Source: Gammaproteobacteria bacterium (GTDB lineage Bacteria; Pseudomonadota; Gammaproteobacteria; Pseudomonadales; Porticoccaceae). From it: 64,000 bases of DNA. The translations under genes and the position numbers were made by a program. Positions 54,339 through 64,000 of the stretch are shown here, in pieces. The stretch is taken from contig JAGPUW010000018.1 in the NCBI GenBank assembly GCA_018069465.1, forward strand, positions 62,001 through 126,000, in the 5' to 3' direction. The notes beneath the pieces were generated by a model. It saw only the letters and a program-made list of their open reading frames with translations. It was not told where the DNA came from and made no database searches. Within the stretch, counting starts at the first letter, position 1, and every line of letters starts with the position of its first letter.

Positions 54339-55511
54339 TCAATAGCCGGAAACCATGGAAATCATCACCCCGGCGGCGACGGCAGAGCCGATCACACCGG
54401 CCACATTCGGCCCCATGGCATGCATCAACAGAAAGTTCTGAGGGTTGGCTTCAAGGCCAATTTTATTCGACACCCGCGCCGCCATCGGCACCGCAGAAAC
54501 ACCGGCGGAGCCAATTAAGGGATTAATCGGTGTATCGCTAAAGCGATTCATCAGCTTGGCCATGAGCACACCCGCCGCCGTGCCAATGCAAAAGGCCAGG
54601 GCACCGAGGGTGAGAATGCCCAGGGTTTCCCAGTTGAGAAATTTGTCGGCGCTCATTTTAGAGCCCACCGCAAGACCGAGAAAAATGGTGACGATGTTGA
54701 TCAAGGCATTTTGCGTGGTATCGCTCAAGCGATCGACAACACCACATTCACGCATTAAATTACCGAAGCAGAACATACCCAATAGTGGTGCAGCGCTGGG
54801 CAGTAGCATGGCGACAAGGCCTAATAACAACATCGGGAAGACAATCTTTTCCCTCGTTGATACCGGGCGCAGTTGTACCATTTCTATCTTTCGCTCAGCC
54901 TCGGTGGTTAAGGCGCGCATTATGGGCGGCTGAATAATCGGCACCAGGGCCATATAAGAATAGGCCGCTACCGCTACCGCACCGAGTAAATCTGGCGACA
55001 ACTTACTGGTCACAAAAATGGCCGTTGGCCCATCGGCGCCACCGATAATACCGATCGATGCGGCATCGCGAATAGAAAAGTCGAGAATACCCAGACTACT
55101 CAAGCCCACGGCACCCATCACCGTGACGAAAATACCCACCTGGGCCGCAGCCCCGAGCAACAAGGTTTTAGGGTTGGCCAGCAAGGGGCCAAAGTCGGTC
55201 ATCGCGCCAACGCCCATAAAGATAATCAGCGGGAACATGCCCGAGGCAATACCGACGTTGTAGATGTAATACATCAGCCCGCCGGGGGATTCGAGATGCC
55301 CCACCGCGTCGTAGATGGGCGCCGCCTCAAAACCGGCACCCGGAATATTAACGAGGATGGTGCCGAAACCAATCGGTACCAGCAGCAGGGGTTCAAAACC
55401 TTTGCGGATGGCCAGGAATAGCAGGGTAAAGCCCACGGCCATCATCACCACGGTGCCCGCTTCAATTTGTGCCAGACCGGATTCGGACCAGAGTTTTAGC
55501 ATTTGTTCCAT
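54339..55511 (-). CDS. oadB: Oxaloacetate decarboxylase, Na+-pumping beta subunit
   Basis: A 390-residue integral membrane protein with 9-11 helices. Family motifs seen: [41 protein letters not shown] (with the Asp needed for Na+ coupling), [16 protein letters not shown] and [18 protein letters not shown]. It decarboxylates carboxybiotin and drives Na+ out. GGAG lies 6 bases before the ATG, and oadA ends 15 bp upstream. Methylmalonyl-CoA or glutaconyl-CoA decarboxylase beta subunits look alike; the pyruvate-carboxylase-like alpha subunit decides for oxaloacetate. Confidence 0.94.
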   Translation of the reverse strand: MEQMLKLWSESGLAQIEAGTVVMMAVGFTLLFLAIRKGFEPLLLVPIGFGTILVNIPGAGFEAAPIYDAVGHLESPGGLMYYIYNVGIASGMFPLIIFMGVGAMTDFGPLLANPKTLLLGAAAQVGIFVTVMGAVGLSSLGILDFSIRDAASIGIIGGADGPTAIFVTSKLSPDLLGAVAVAAYSYMALVPIIQPPIMRALTTEAERKIEMVQLRPVSTREKIVFPMLLLGLVAMLLPSAAPLLGMFCFGNLMRECGVVDRLSDTTQNALINIVTIFLGLAVGSKMSADKFLNWETLGILTLGALAFCIGTAAGVLMAKLMNRFSDTPINPLIGSAGVSAVPMAARVSNKIGLEANPQNFLLMHAMGPNVAGVIGSAVAAGVMISMVSGY

Positions 55512-55526
55512 GAGTCGCTCCGCAGC

Positions 55527-57311
55527 TTAAATGAGTGTAATCAGAGGGTCGCCAACGCTAATCGCATCGCCCTCTTTGACCAACACATCACCTATGGTGC
55601 CCGCTCGCGCAGCACTCACGGCGGTTTCCATCTTCATCGCCTCAAGAATAATCAGATTGTCCCCTTCGACCACTTGTTGGCCGGGACTCACCAGCACTTT
55701 AAAAATATTGCCCGCCAGCGGCGCCGGCACGGGTTCACCGCCACCAATTGGGCCCGTAGCGCCAGCCGTTGCAGCACCTCCCGCAGCCGTAGGCACAATG
55801 GCAGAAACATCGCCGCCGTTGCTCACTGCCACCGTGTAATCGCGGCCTTCAACCGTCACTGTGTAGATTTCCTCACCCGTATCATTGCTAACAACGCCAC
55901 CTTCCTTGCCCGTCGGTACCGGCTCAAAGGCTGCAGGGTTATCGCGATTTTCGAGAAACTTCAGACCAATTTGCGGGAACAGTGCATAGGTCAGCACGTC
56001 GTCAATCTTTTCCTCACCCGCCATTAAATCGATATTTTTTTCCTGCGCTTTGCCATCCAACTCAGCAATTAGCCTGTCCAGCTCATCGGGCAGTAAATCG
56101 GCAGGGCGCACGGTAATCACCTCAGCACCGTCGAGCACCTTGGCCTGCAATTCTGGATTAACCGGTGCTGGCGTGGCGCCATATTCACCTTTCAAAACAC
56201 CGGCTGTTTCTTTAGTAATGCTTTTATAGCGTTCACCAGTGAGAATATTTAACACCGCTTGGGTGCCGACAATTTGCGAGGTCGGCGTCACCAGAGGCAA
56301 AAAGCCAAGGTCTTCCCGCACCCGGGGAATTTCCAACAGCACCTCGTCGAGCTTGTCGGCCGCGCCCTGCTCACGCAGTTGGCTTTCCATATTGGTCAAC
56401 ATGCCGCCCGGCACCTGGGCGACCAAAATCCGCGAATCGACACCCCTTAAAGAGCCTTCAAATTTGGCGTATTTCTTTCTAACTTCACGAAAGTACGCAG
56501 CGATCTCTTCCAGCAGAGTGATATCCAAACCGGTATCGCGCTCGGTACCCTCTAAAATGGCCACCACGGCCTCGGTTGGCGAGTGGCCATAGGTCATCGA
56601 CATCGACGAAATCGCGGTATCGACATTATCGATACCGGCTTCGATACACTTGAGGTAGGTCGCTGTCGACATGCCAGTGGTGGCATGGCTTTGAATATGA
56701 ATGGGGATATTGACGGCTTTCTTAAGCCGGCTCACCAGCTCAAAGCCCGTATAGGGTGTCAACAAACCGGCCATATCTTTAATACAAATGGAATCCGCCT
56801 GCATGTCTTCCAGCTCGCGGGCCATATCCACCCACAGGTCGATGCTGTGCACCGGGCTGACGGTATAGGAAATCGTACCCTGAGCGTGCTTGCCGACATT
56901 TTTTACGGCTTGCAGGGCGGTGCGTAAATTGCGCACATCGTTCATCGCGTCAAAGACACGGAAAACATCAACACCGTTGATGGCTGCGCGCTCGACAAAC
57001 TTGCTCACCACGTCATCCGCATAGTGACGGTAGCCGAGAATATTCTGTCCTCTGAAGAGCATTTGCTGAGGCGTATTGGGCATCGCCTTTTTCAGCTCGC
57101 GGATGCGATCCCAGGGATCTTCACCCAAATAGCGGATGCAGGCATCGAAGGTCGCGCCACCCCATGACTCTAATGACCAGAAGCCGACCTGGTCGAGCTT
57201 CTCTGCAATCGGCAACATATCGTCGATGCGCAGACGCGTGGCGAAAAGGGATTGGTGGGCATCGCGCAATACGACATCGGTAATCCCAAGGGGGTTTTTC
57301 GGCTCTACCAT
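55527..57311 (-). CDS. oadA: Oxaloacetate decarboxylase alpha subunit (carboxyltransferase with biotin domain)
   Basis: A 594-residue cytoplasmic subunit. The N-terminal TIM barrel ([37 protein letters not shown]) transfers CO2 from oxaloacetate. The conserved-carboxylase domain follows, then a flexible Gly/Ala/Pro linker (near residues 495-520) and the biotinyl domain with Lys in [14 protein letters not shown]. The gene order is oadG-oadA-oadB, all minus strand. With OadB and OadG it forms a Na+ pump that turns oxaloacetate into pyruvate and CO2, common in marine and anaerobic gammaproteobacteria. Confidence 0.96.
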   Translation of the reverse strand: MVEPKNPLGITDVVLRDAHQSLFATRLRIDDMLPIAEKLDQVGFWSLESWGGATFDACIRYLGEDPWDRIRELKKAMPNTPQQMLFRGQNILGYRHYADDVVSKFVERAAINGVDVFRVFDAMNDVRNLRTALQAVKNVGKHAQGTISYTVSPVHSIDLWVDMARELEDMQADSICIKDMAGLLTPYTGFELVSRLKKAVNIPIHIQSHATTGMSTATYLKCIEAGIDNVDTAISSMSMTYGHSPTEAVVAILEGTERDTGLDITLLEEIAAYFREVRKKYAKFEGSLRGVDSRILVAQVPGGMLTNMESQLREQGAADKLDEVLLEIPRVREDLGFLPLVTPTSQIVGTQAVLNILTGERYKSITKETAGVLKGEYGATPAPVNPELQAKVLDGAEVITVRPADLLPDELDRLIAELDGKAQEKNIDLMAGEEKIDDVLTYALFPQIGLKFLENRDNPAAFEPVPTGKEGGVVSNDTGEEIYTVTVEGRDYTVAVSNGGDVSAIVPTAAGGAATAGATGPIGGGEPVPAPLAGNIFKVLVSPGQQVVEGDNLIILEAMKMETAVSAARAGTIGDVLVKEGDAISVGDPLITLI

Positions 57312-57381
57312 TGATTCACTCTCAACTGTTTATACGGTGGGCTGCGCTTGATCACAGTTCGCTGTTAATAAATTCTGACGA

Positions 57382-57618
57382 CTACTTGCCTCGATGTTTA
57401 TCGATGGCCGCCTGTATAACCGCCTGTATGCGAGGCTCAACAACTGCAACTGGGGCCATCTGTACGGCCACCGCCGGTTGCACGGGTTCGGGGAAAAAAC
57501 GGCTGATCACCCAGGACATCAGGTAAATAGCGCCCACCAGTGAGATTAGGAACGTAAACACCGTGCCCATGCCAAAGAGCATCAGATCGACACCCTGTTG
57601 AAATAAATCGACTTCCAT
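57382..57618 (-). CDS. oadG: Oxaloacetate decarboxylase gamma subunit
   Basis: A 78-residue protein with one N-terminal membrane helix (LMLFGMGTVFTFLISLVGAIYLM) and a short hydrophilic tail (RFFPEPVQPAVAVQ). This is the layout of OadG, which holds alpha and beta subunits together. It is the first gene of oadGAB; AGG lies shortly before the ATG. The tail lacks the His-rich end of Klebsiella OadG. Confidence 0.88.
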   Translation of the reverse strand: MEVDLFQQGVDLMLFGMGTVFTFLISLVGAIYLMSWVISRFFPEPVQPAVAVQMAPVAVVEPRIQAVIQAAIDKHRGK

Positions 57619-58101
57619 AAACCTGCCCTTATATCACTCAAAGCCTCAGTGCCCACCCTTTTAGCAAACAGGCAAAACACGGCCAGTACCTGCCAGCAAG
57701 ACTCGCAGAAGTGCGCAATTGTAAGCGATCCCCCGCTGTGAAACAAAGCCAGTTTGCGCGCCGGCACGCTCGCCAGGGGCTGCGTTGAAAATCGCAAAGC
57801 CGGGTAACGAACGACCAGAAAGTAATAAAAACGTCAACACATAGACATTTTTTCTGCCTTCCTTCGCAGATTGTTCTAATGCTATAGTGGATTGAAATTG
57901 ACAGGGGGCACAGATACCAGCAGCGGATATTACTTCGAGATGCTGGCTTCTGAAGGAAAGACTGCCCAAAAAATTATAAACAAGATACGTTCAATTTGAA
58001 TAACAGCGGCCTACTTACACTACCACTATAAAAGCCCGTAGCCTGCCGCATTGTATTCCACGAACGCTATCTCACCGATTCTACCTTAGGAGAGTTAAAT
58101 C
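57619..58101. other. 483-bp divergent intergenic region
   Basis: This separates the minus-strand oad operon from the plus-strand amidohydrolase gene and must hold both promoters. TTGACA occurs at 57898 but without a good -10 at the right distance; TATAGT occurs at 57884. I see no convincing gene, repeat or riboswitch in it. Confidence 0.5.
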
Positions 58102-59874
58102 ATGTCTGACGTTTACGATATACAAATCAAAGGCGGCACTGTTGTCGATGGCACCCGTGCCCCGCGACGCATCGCCGATGTTTGGATTAAAGACGGTAAA
58201 ATCGCCCAAATCGGCGGCGAAGCCCCCGGTGCAGCCAAAAAAGTGATTGATGCCGCCGGCAAAATTGTCTGCCCTGGCTTTGTCGATCTACACACCCACT
58301 ACGATGCCCAAATCCACTGGGACCCCTACTGCACCATCTCCGGCTGGCACGGTGTAACAACGGTAGTACTCGGTAACTGCGGCTTCGGCTTTGCGCCGGT
58401 CAAGCCTGAATTCCAGGAGCGCTCGCTGCTCACCATGACCCGTACCGAGGCCATTCCCTACGACTGCATGAAAGTAGGTATGCCCTTCACCTGGGAAACC
58501 ATCCCCGAATACCTCGACTCCCTCGATGCCAAACCAAAAGGCGTCAACTGCGTGTCCTACATGCCAACCGCATCATTGTTAACTTATGTGATGGGTCTTG
58601 AAGCCGCCAAAACACGCGAGGCAAACCCGGTAGAGCGCAAAGAACTGAAGCGCCTGCTCGATGAAGGTATGGAAGCGGGCTTAATGGGCTTCTCCATTCA
58701 ACGTCTCGGTGAAAACTCTACTCAGGCAGATTTTGATGGCACGCCAATGGTGACCGACACCATGAGCGATGCCGAAGTTCTCAACCTTGCCGAAGTACTC
58801 CACGAGCGCGGTGATGGCAACGTGCAAATCACCCAGGCAACGGGTGATATCAAGACCGACATGCAGTTTCTTGAAACCCTCGCCGCCGCCACTGGTCGCC
58901 CCGTGCTGCACAATGCCATTGCTCCGACCCGCAAAAATGCCCGCGTCCACCGTCGCAGTCTTGACTGGATTAACGGCGCTCGCGATAAAGGCCTGCAAAT
59001 TTACGGCCAGGCTGGCACCGTGCGCACCGGCTTTTGTTTTACCCTCGAACACTGGAATCTTTACGATGCCAGCCCCGCGTGGCGCAAACTGACCACCGGC
59101 ACCAAAGCAGAAAAGCTCGAAAAATTGAAAGACCCCGAGCTGCGCGAAGCCATCATCGCCGAAACTGAAGAGGCCGATCGACGCTTACAAGTTATTCAAG
59201 CAGGTGTTGGCGGCGCGGTACCCCTGCTACAGGTGCAGGATGTCCATGGCACCAAGTCACTGGAGAAGTACGTCGGTAAAACCCTGGCCCAAATCGGCGA
59301 AGAAGAGGGCAAGAACCCTATTCACGTGATGCTCGACCTGTCCCTCGAAGGCGACCTCAATGTCCACTTCCTCGGCCCAGATCGCGGCTTTAACGCCGAC
59401 TTTATGGCAGAAATCATCAACGACAATAACTACACCATCCCCGGTGTTTCCGACGGCGGCGCCCACACCAAGTTTTTCACCGGCGGAGCCTACACCACTG
59501 ATTTCCTCAAGTGGTTAGTGCGCGATGAAAAGAAAATCACCCTTGAAGAAGCCCACTACCGCCTTGCCGCCCTGCCCGCTCAGGCAGCAGGCTTGAAAGA
59601 GCGTGGTGTACTGCGTGAAGGCTGGGCAGCCGATGTCGTCGTCTACGACATCAATGCTCTGGGTGACGGCGACGAGTGGATTGGCGAGATCGTTCACGAT
59701 CTGCCCGCTGGTGAATGGCGCCGCATTAAACGCGCCGAAGGCTACGAAGCCATTATCGTTAACGGCGAGGTGACCTTTGACAAGGGCGAGTGCACGGGTG
59801 CAACCCCCGGTGAATTACTGCGCAATGGTCGCGGTAAAAGCCAGGCCAAAATTGCCGCAGAACGAGCCGCTTAA
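58102..59874 (+). CDS. N-acyl-D-amino acid deacylase-like amidohydrolase
   Basis: A 590-residue metal-dependent hydrolase of the D-aminoacylase branch. The metal-binding start is FVDLHTHYDAQIHWDP; further conserved parts are GVTTVVLGNCGFGFAP, SDGGAHTKFFTGGAYTTDFL and GVLREGWAADVVVYD. The family removes the acyl group from N-acyl-D-amino acids, but members in lipid- and steroid-degrading marine bacteria are often only generic amidohydrolases, so the substrate is open. AGGAG lies 9 bases before the ATG. It is monocistronic, with a terminator behind. Confidence 0.87.
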   Translation: MSDVYDIQIKGGTVVDGTRAPRRIADVWIKDGKIAQIGGEAPGAAKKVIDAAGKIVCPGFVDLHTHYDAQIHWDPYCTISGWHGVTTVVLGNCGFGFAPVKPEFQERSLLTMTRTEAIPYDCMKVGMPFTWETIPEYLDSLDAKPKGVNCVSYMPTASLLTYVMGLEAAKTREANPVERKELKRLLDEGMEAGLMGFSIQRLGENSTQADFDGTPMVTDTMSDAEVLNLAEVLHERGDGNVQITQATGDIKTDMQFLETLAAATGRPVLHNAIAPTRKNARVHRRSLDWINGARDKGLQIYGQAGTVRTGFCFTLEHWNLYDASPAWRKLTTGTKAEKLEKLKDPELREAIIAETEEADRRLQVIQAGVGGAVPLLQVQDVHGTKSLEKYVGKTLAQIGEEEGKNPIHVMLDLSLEGDLNVHFLGPDRGFNADFMAEIINDNNYTIPGVSDGGAHTKFFTGGAYTTDFLKWLVRDEKKITLEEAHYRLAALPAQAAGLKERGVLREGWAADVVVYDINALGDGDEWIGEIVHDLPAGEWRRIKRAEGYEAIIVNGEVTFDKGECTGATPGELLRNGRGKSQAKIAAERAA

Positions 59875-59911
59875 TGTAAACAACAGCTATATGTAGCCTG
59901 CTCTTTGGGCT

Positions 59912-59947
59912 AACAACAAACCCACGCCTCGGTGTGGGTTTGTTGTT
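59912..59947 (+). terminator. Rho-independent terminator after the amidohydrolase
   Basis: AACAACAAACCCAC and its perfect complement GTGGGTTTGTTGTT flank an 8-base loop, 37 bases past the stop. Confidence 0.85.
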
Positions 59948-59965
59948 TCTGGGGCAAAGCCATCT

Positions 59966-60017
59966 AATAAATCACTTAAGTAAATCACTCAATTAAACGA
60001 CTCACATTAAATCGCCC
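59966..60017. repeat. 13-bp tandem repeat, four copies
   Basis: AATAAATCACTTA, AGTAAATCACTCA, ATTAAACGACTCA and CATTAAATCGCCC follow one another just upstream of the lactate-dehydrogenase-like gene. Adjacent copies differ at three to five positions. Confidence 0.75.
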
Positions 60018-60072
60018 AAGGTCCGAGTAAATTTTTGCACTCCCCATCCAGCAATTTCGCTAGAATGAATCA

Positions 60073-61239
60073 ATGACACTCTCTCCTCTCATACCCTCTA
60101 TCAAGCGCTGTTTTAACCTCGACGATTTTCGACGCCAGGCCAAACACAAACTGCCCTCACCCCTGTTCCACTATATTGATGGTGGTGCCGATGATGAAAT
60201 CACTCTCTACAACAACACCCAGGCCTTTGATAAATACCAGATCGTGCCCCGCTGTCTGCAAGATGTGACCCGCATTAATATGCAAACCAAAGTACTGGGT
60301 TGTGAGCTCGACTGGCCCGTGCTGATGTCACCCACCGGCATGTCGCGCTTTTTCCATCACCAGGGTGAACGCGCAGTGGCCCGCGCTGCAGCACAATCCG
60401 GCACGATGTATTCACTGTCGACAGTGGCCACCACCACTATCGAAGATGTCGCCAGCGCCACTAGCGGCCCAAAAATGTTTCAGCTCTACGTACTGCGCGA
60501 CCACGCCATTAACGACGAACTTATCGAGCGCTGCCGTGCAGCCAACTACGACGCCCTCTGTCTGACGGTTGATACGGTGGTTCAGGGCAACCGCGAACGC
60601 GACCTGCGCACCGGCATGACAGTACCGCCGAAACCCACTCTGCAAAGTCTCGCCAGCTTCGCCCTGCATCCGGCGTGGTGCTATCACTACTTCACCACGC
60701 CGCCGCTGGAAATGGCCAACCTCTCCCACCACATTGCCGAGGGTAGTTCACAGGTCAGCTCCCTCGGCAAATACATTAATGAACAGTTTGACCGCGCCCT
60801 GAACTGGGCCTACGCTGAAAAAGTCGCCGCCCGCTGGCAGGGCCCCTTCGCTATTAAAGGGATTCTCTGTGTCGAAGATGCTCGCCGTGCCGCCGACATT
60901 GGCGCCAGCGCAGTGATTATTTCCAACCACGGTGGCCGCCAGCTCGACGGCGTACCCGCCCCCATTGATCTGGTGGCAGAAATTGCCGATGCCCTCGGCG
61001 ACAGAGTAGAAATCATTCTCGACGGTGGCGTGCGCCGCGGCACTCACGTACTCAAAGCACTGGCGATGGGCGCCACTGCCTGCATGATGGGCCGCCCCTA
61101 TTTATACGGGCTTGCCGCAGGTGGGCAGGCCGGTGTTGAACGTGTATTAGCCCTGCTGAAAAGCGAGATTGAGCGAGACATGATTTTATCGGGTCAGGCC
61201 GACAGCAATAAACTAGGCCCCGGTTTCATTCGCACCTAG
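60073..61239 (+). CDS. FMN-dependent alpha-hydroxy-acid dehydrogenase (L-lactate dehydrogenase-like)
   Basis: A 388-residue TIM-barrel flavoenzyme. Motifs: FHYIDGGADDEITLYNNTQA, LMSPTGMSRFFHHQGERA, MFQLYVLRDHAI, LCLTVDTVVQGNRERDLRTG and the active-site VIISNHGGRQLDG with catalytic His, then LDGGVRRGTHVLKALAMGA. It should oxidise an L-2-hydroxy acid such as L-lactate and pass electrons to quinone. It ends without a close partner gene. Specificity for lactate rather than glycolate or mandelate is not settled. Confidence 0.9.
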   Translation: MTLSPLIPSIKRCFNLDDFRRQAKHKLPSPLFHYIDGGADDEITLYNNTQAFDKYQIVPRCLQDVTRINMQTKVLGCELDWPVLMSPTGMSRFFHHQGERAVARAAAQSGTMYSLSTVATTTIEDVASATSGPKMFQLYVLRDHAINDELIERCRAANYDALCLTVDTVVQGNRERDLRTGMTVPPKPTLQSLASFALHPAWCYHYFTTPPLEMANLSHHIAEGSSQVSSLGKYINEQFDRALNWAYAEKVAARWQGPFAIKGILCVEDARRAADIGASAVIISNHGGRQLDGVPAPIDLVAEIADALGDRVEIILDGGVRRGTHVLKALAMGATACMMGRPYLYGLAAGGQAGVERVLALLKSEIERDMILSGQADSNKLGPGFIRT

Positions 61240-61307
61240 CCGCTTGTTAAAACGTTACTCGGGAGCCTCTGCACAAGCCATAAATTTGCATCTGGCCCCG
61301 GCCGAAC

Positions 61308-61583
61308 TCAGGTCAAATGCTTGTCGAGGGTGTCCCTAACTTCCTCTTCGATGGTGCCCCGAAAGACCGAGGCCACGAAGTTCAGTTTGATATCGATAAG
61401 AATATCGCTAGCAGCACAATCGATACGTGCCTTTACCCCCGTGTAGCTGTAGTGCACCGTATCGCCCTGCCAGCGATACCTGCCACCAATGCGCAGAGTT
61501 AAATTCTCCGCCAGTTGTTCGGCCTTTTGCTTGATCTCCTCAAGTGGCAACTGGTGTGAACGCCTAATATTAATAGTCGCCAA
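61308..61583 (-). CDS. Polyhydroxyalkanoic acid system family protein
   Basis: A 91-residue protein of the family named for polyhydroxyalkanoate granule loci: MATINIRRSHQLPLEEIKQK, then LTLRIGGRYRWQGDTVHYSY and a C-terminal ASVFRGTIEEEVRDTLDKHL. The start is a TTG at 61583 with GGAGA seven bases upstream; another TTG two codons earlier is too close to that site. No PHA synthase or phasin gene is nearby, so a link with PHA storage rests on the family name only. Confidence 0.82.
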   Translation of the reverse strand: MATINIRRSHQLPLEEIKQKAEQLAENLTLRIGGRYRWQGDTVHYSYTGVKARIDCAASDILIDIKLNFVASVFRGTIEEEVRDTLDKHLT

Positions 61584-61758
61584 AAACAATTCTCCTTTAA
61601 ATCCGCGCCGGTATTAGCGGCTTATCGCTGCTATCCCTTCTATTACAGCATAAACCAATACAACGACAAGCATCGGTGCCAAGCACGGGCAAAGTCATTA
61701 TAATTACCGCGTCTATCCAGCCCTATATCACCAGCCACCGGAGCCAGCCTTGCCACCC

Positions 61759-62340
61759 ATGCCCCAAACTCCTCAGCCCGATACTGCCGAGCCCTCGAAG
61801 GATCAACACTCCTCAGTTGAAACAACAAGGGATTCCGGCCCCCTGGCACTACCCATAGCCAGACCACTACGACGCATCGCCGCACTGGTGTACGACCTTT
61901 TTCTGCTAGCGGCCATCAGCCTTAGCTACGCCGCCATCTTCTTCATGATTCAGGTAGTGACCGAAGGCGACGCAGCGATGCAGGTCTTAACTGAGGGCAA
62001 GGAAACCACACGACTCAAATATGCTGGCCCCCTGCGCTATCTCTTTCTTCTTGGCTGGTGGCTTTGCCTCGCCCTGTTTTATAGCTGGTGCTGGCGCCGC
62101 AGCGGGCAAACCCTGGGCATGAAAACCTGGCATCTGTGTCTGGAACGAAATGATGTATTAGTGCCCGGCACGAGCCCATTCGCAAGCTGGCAACAATGCT
62201 GGATTCGTTGCCTGGTAGCACCACCCGCTCTGTTATGCGGCGGACTTTCTTATTTGTATTGTCTCTTCAATCGCGAGGGCCATTGCCTGCACGATATCTG
62301 GAGCCAGACTCGGGTTGTGGTTTTACCAAAAGTAAAATAG
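61759..62340 (+). CDS. RDD family membrane protein
   Basis: A 193-residue protein. After a polar, proline-rich 35-residue start comes the RDD signature (ARPLRRIAALVYDLFLLAAI, with Arg and Asp), then membrane helices near LAAISLSYAAIFFMIQVV, YLFLLGWWLCLALFYSWCW and CLVAPPALLCGGLSYLYCLF. QTLGMKTWHLCLER and CLHDIWSQTRVV are typical RDD motifs. Function is unclear; some RDD proteins are ion transporters. ATG at 61759 is used rather than TTG at 61750. Confidence 0.88.
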   Translation: MPQTPQPDTAEPSKDQHSSVETTRDSGPLALPIARPLRRIAALVYDLFLLAAISLSYAAIFFMIQVVTEGDAAMQVLTEGKETTRLKYAGPLRYLFLLGWWLCLALFYSWCWRRSGQTLGMKTWHLCLERNDVLVPGTSPFASWQQCWIRCLVAPPALLCGGLSYLYCLFNREGHCLHDIWSQTRVVVLPKVK

Positions 62341-62412
62341 CCGTCATCAGCGCGATACAAAAACTGCCACAGCGGAGAGAAACCTCGCAAGCACCGGCTT
62401 TCTAACACGCCG

Positions 62413-63474
62413 CTAAGCGGCCCGCCGCAATAAAACCAGACCGATGCCAATACAGACTATCGCCGGGGTAAACACCGCCCAAAAGGGTGAGAAGCCGAAC
62501 ACTACACTCGATGGCCCCAGTAGTTGTTGGCTGGTCTGAAAGGCGATGCCGGCGATCACTCCAGCGAAAATCTTAAAGCCCATGGTCGCTTCACGCAGTG
62601 GGCCAAATATAAAAGAAGTGGCAATCAACACCAGGCTCAGTACCGAGAGTGGCTGTAAGGCCTTATTCCAAAAAGCCAGCCAGTATTTCGACGATTTCTG
62701 CTCCTGCTCATCGAGATAGTGAGCGTAGTTGTACAAGCTGCCCATGGACAATGAGTCTGCGGGCATCACCATTAAGGTGAGTAAATCCGGCGATAAAGGC
62801 GAATCCCAGTGCCGTGTTAAAAATTCGCTAGTTTGTGTGCCGCCCTCATTAAAAGTCGTCACCACACCCTCTTCCTCTAACCAATAGTCCTTAAAGAAAG
62901 TGGCGCGTGCGGCAAAGCTGACCTCTTCAATTTCGCGCTGCTCATTAAAACGATAGCGGGTCACACCGAACAATTTGCCGTTGGGGTAGACCCCGTTAAA
63001 GTGGATAAACTCATTGCCCTCGCGGTTCCAGACACCGCTGGTGGCCGATAGACTTTCCTGTTCGCCGCGCAGCAGCATGCGACGGCTGGTGGCTACCTGG
63101 TCGGTATAGGGCACCACGTATTCACCGATAAACACACCGCAAACGATGACCAGTAACACCGGGCGCAGCACAAAGCCGGTGATGCGCAGCAGCGACACAC
63201 CGGCGGCGCGCATAATCACCAGCTCGCTATTGCCCGCCAGTATGCCGAGGCCAATCAAACAACCGATTAAGGAGGCGAAGGCAATATTGCTATAGATTCG
63301 GGCCGGCAAGGTTAACCAGACATTGTAGAGAACATCGCTGAACTGATAATTATTGCGCACCTCGCCAAGGCCATCGACCACGGCGGCAATCACGTCGATA
63401 CTCAATAGCACCAGCAAAACCAGAATGATGGCGCCAAAAACAAAGCGCATCACGTAGCGCGATAAATAACTCAT
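62413..63474 (-). CDS. lptG: LPS export ABC transporter permease LptG
   Basis: A 353-residue inner membrane permease: three N-terminal helices (FGAIILVLLVLLSIDVIAAV; LIGCLIGLGILAG; PVLLVIVCGVFIGEYVVP), a periplasmic beta-jellyroll domain (GVWNREGNEFIHFNGVYPNG) and three C-terminal helices (LSVLSLVLIATSFIFGPL). With LptF and LptB it pulls lipopolysaccharide from the inner membrane into the Lpt bridge. Its start overlaps the lptF stop by 4 bases. Confidence 0.95.
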   Translation of the reverse strand: MSYLSRYVMRFVFGAIILVLLVLLSIDVIAAVVDGLGEVRNNYQFSDVLYNVWLTLPARIYSNIAFASLIGCLIGLGILAGNSELVIMRAAGVSLLRITGFVLRPVLLVIVCGVFIGEYVVPYTDQVATSRRMLLRGEQESLSATSGVWNREGNEFIHFNGVYPNGKLFGVTRYRFNEQREIEEVSFAARATFFKDYWLEEEGVVTTFNEGGTQTSEFLTRHWDSPLSPDLLTLMVMPADSLSMGSLYNYAHYLDEQEQKSSKYWLAFWNKALQPLSVLSLVLIATSFIFGPLREATMGFKIFAGVIAGIAFQTSQQLLGPSSVVFGFSPFWAVFTPAIVCIGIGLVLLRRAA

Positions 63475-64000
63475 GGCTCGCCCCCCGCTGCTGTCGCCGC
63501 CTTAGTCGTATTAGTCGTCGTCGCGCTGGTCCGCTTGCCCCGCCAGCCGCTATCCCACAGCAACAAGCCCCCGGCAATCACTAAAAATACGCCGTGCACC
63601 CACCACAGGCCGAGAGTCGCTGAAAGCTCACCATCTTCCAAAGCACCGCGAGCAGCGTTGAGCCCTACGAGATAAAAAATATAAAGCAGTACGGCGGGAA
63701 ACACTTTCACGAAGCGTCCCTGTCGGGGATTGGTGCGACTCAGTGGCACAGCCATGAGCGACACCACCAGCACGAGAATAGGTACAGAGTAGCGCCATTG
63801 CAGTGCGGCGACATGCTCGGGTCGATCTGACGCCCGCAGTTCAGCGGTCGACATAAGCTCTGCCTTTTCGCGATGGCGGCGCACATTATTGTTCTTTTCA
63901 AGGCGCTGGCCGTATTCCTCAAAGGCGGTAATCTGGAAATCTGCGCGCCCCGGTGTGCCTTCAATACGATAACCTTTCTTGAGCACCAGATAGCGCTCAC
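63471..64000 (-). CDS. lptF: LPS export ABC transporter permease LptF, C-terminal part (partial)
   Basis: The gene continues past the right edge; the frame stays open to 64000 (ERYLVLKKGYRIEGTPG). Visible are the end of the periplasmic domain (DFQITAFEEYGQRLEKNNN), LQWRYSVPILVLVVSLMAVP, SRTNPRQGRF and the last membrane helices. A Thr/Ala-rich tail follows (TSATTTNTTKAATAAGG). It is the upstream partner of lptG. Confidence 0.93.
   Translation of the reverse strand, partial: ERYLVLKKGYRIEGTPGRADFQITAFEEYGQRLEKNNNVRRHREKAELMSTAELRASDRPEHVAALQWRYSVPILVLVVSLMAVPLSRTNPRQGRFVKVFPAVLLYIFYLVGLNAARGALEDGELSATLGLWWVHGVFLVIAGGLLLWDSGWRGKRTSATTTNTTKAATAAGGEP

Noticed and set aside
58102-59874. Dihydropyrimidinase or urease-like enzyme
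   Set aside because: HTHYD plus the GNCGFGFAP and SDGGAH motifs and the length fit the D-aminoacylase branch better.

Overview
The window looks like chromosome of a marine, lipid-degrading gammaproteobacterium of the Cellvibrionales/Spongiibacteraceae kind. This is inference. It rests on the rpsF-rpsR-membrane protein-rplI-dnaB order, a DUF3094 gene, a Na+-translocating oxaloacetate decarboxylase operon, the DUF1302/DUF1329/MMPL set, and eight acyl-CoA dehydrogenase (ACAD) genes within 29 kb. Genus cannot be fixed from the sequence alone. I see no tRNA, rRNA, insertion sequence, prophage or CRISPR array.

Layout. 1-2667 (+): end of an MMPL/RND exporter, a LolA-like lipoprotein-sorting protein and a DUF1302-like barrel. 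2706-10776 (-): a short-chain dehydrogenase, acs, panD, panC, dnaB, rplI, a membrane protein, rpsR and rpsF. 11008-17038 (-): three ACADs (two forming a probable heteromeric pair), an aldehyde dehydrogenase and an HSL-type esterase. 17226-32610 (-): the centre of interest, a catabolic run with an AcoR-like sigma-54 activator. 32974-40089: DUF3094, a 600-residue DmdC/FadE-type ACAD, a divergent multi-PAS hybrid kinase and another ACAD. 40164-43878: a small secreted protein and rluB-scpB-scpA-yciO (-). 44051-48256 (+): housekeeping operon including pdxJ. 48264-53811: phosphoribosyltransferase, DUF1329 protein, cytochrome c5-like lipoprotein, acyl-CoA carboxyltransferase, OmpW. 54008-57618 (-): oadGAB plus bolA. 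58102-64000: amidohydrolase, lactate-dehydrogenase-like flavoprotein, PHA-system protein, RDD protein, lptG and partial lptF.

Working hypothesis for 17226-32610. Four genes fit consecutive reactions: a methylsuccinyl-CoA dehydrogenase-like ACAD (22578-24263), a 2-methylfumaryl-CoA isomerase, Mct (19347-20552), a mesaconyl-C4-CoA/itaconyl-CoA hydratase-like MaoC protein (30533-31384) and a CLYBL/CitE-like citramalyl-CoA lyase (29609-30499). Together they would turn methylsuccinyl-CoA into acetyl-CoA plus pyruvate, using chemistry known from the ethylmalonyl-CoA pathway and the 3-hydroxypropionate bicycle. The same run has a hydratase-2 and an SDR resembling the two halves of peroxisomal MFE-2, and an SCP2-type thiolase beside an HMG-CoA-synthase-fold/OB-fold fusion that seems to have lost its whole catalytic triad (Cys to Gln at the nucleophile). 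This looks like a bacterial counterpart of peroxisomal branched-chain beta-oxidation feeding a C5-dicarboxylate exit pathway.

A second, structural theme is that many intergenic spacers, especially in the catabolic run, carry short tandem repeats of 11-16 bp, each with its own unrelated unit. One of them multiplies a Shine-Dalgarno-like motif in front of the activator gene.
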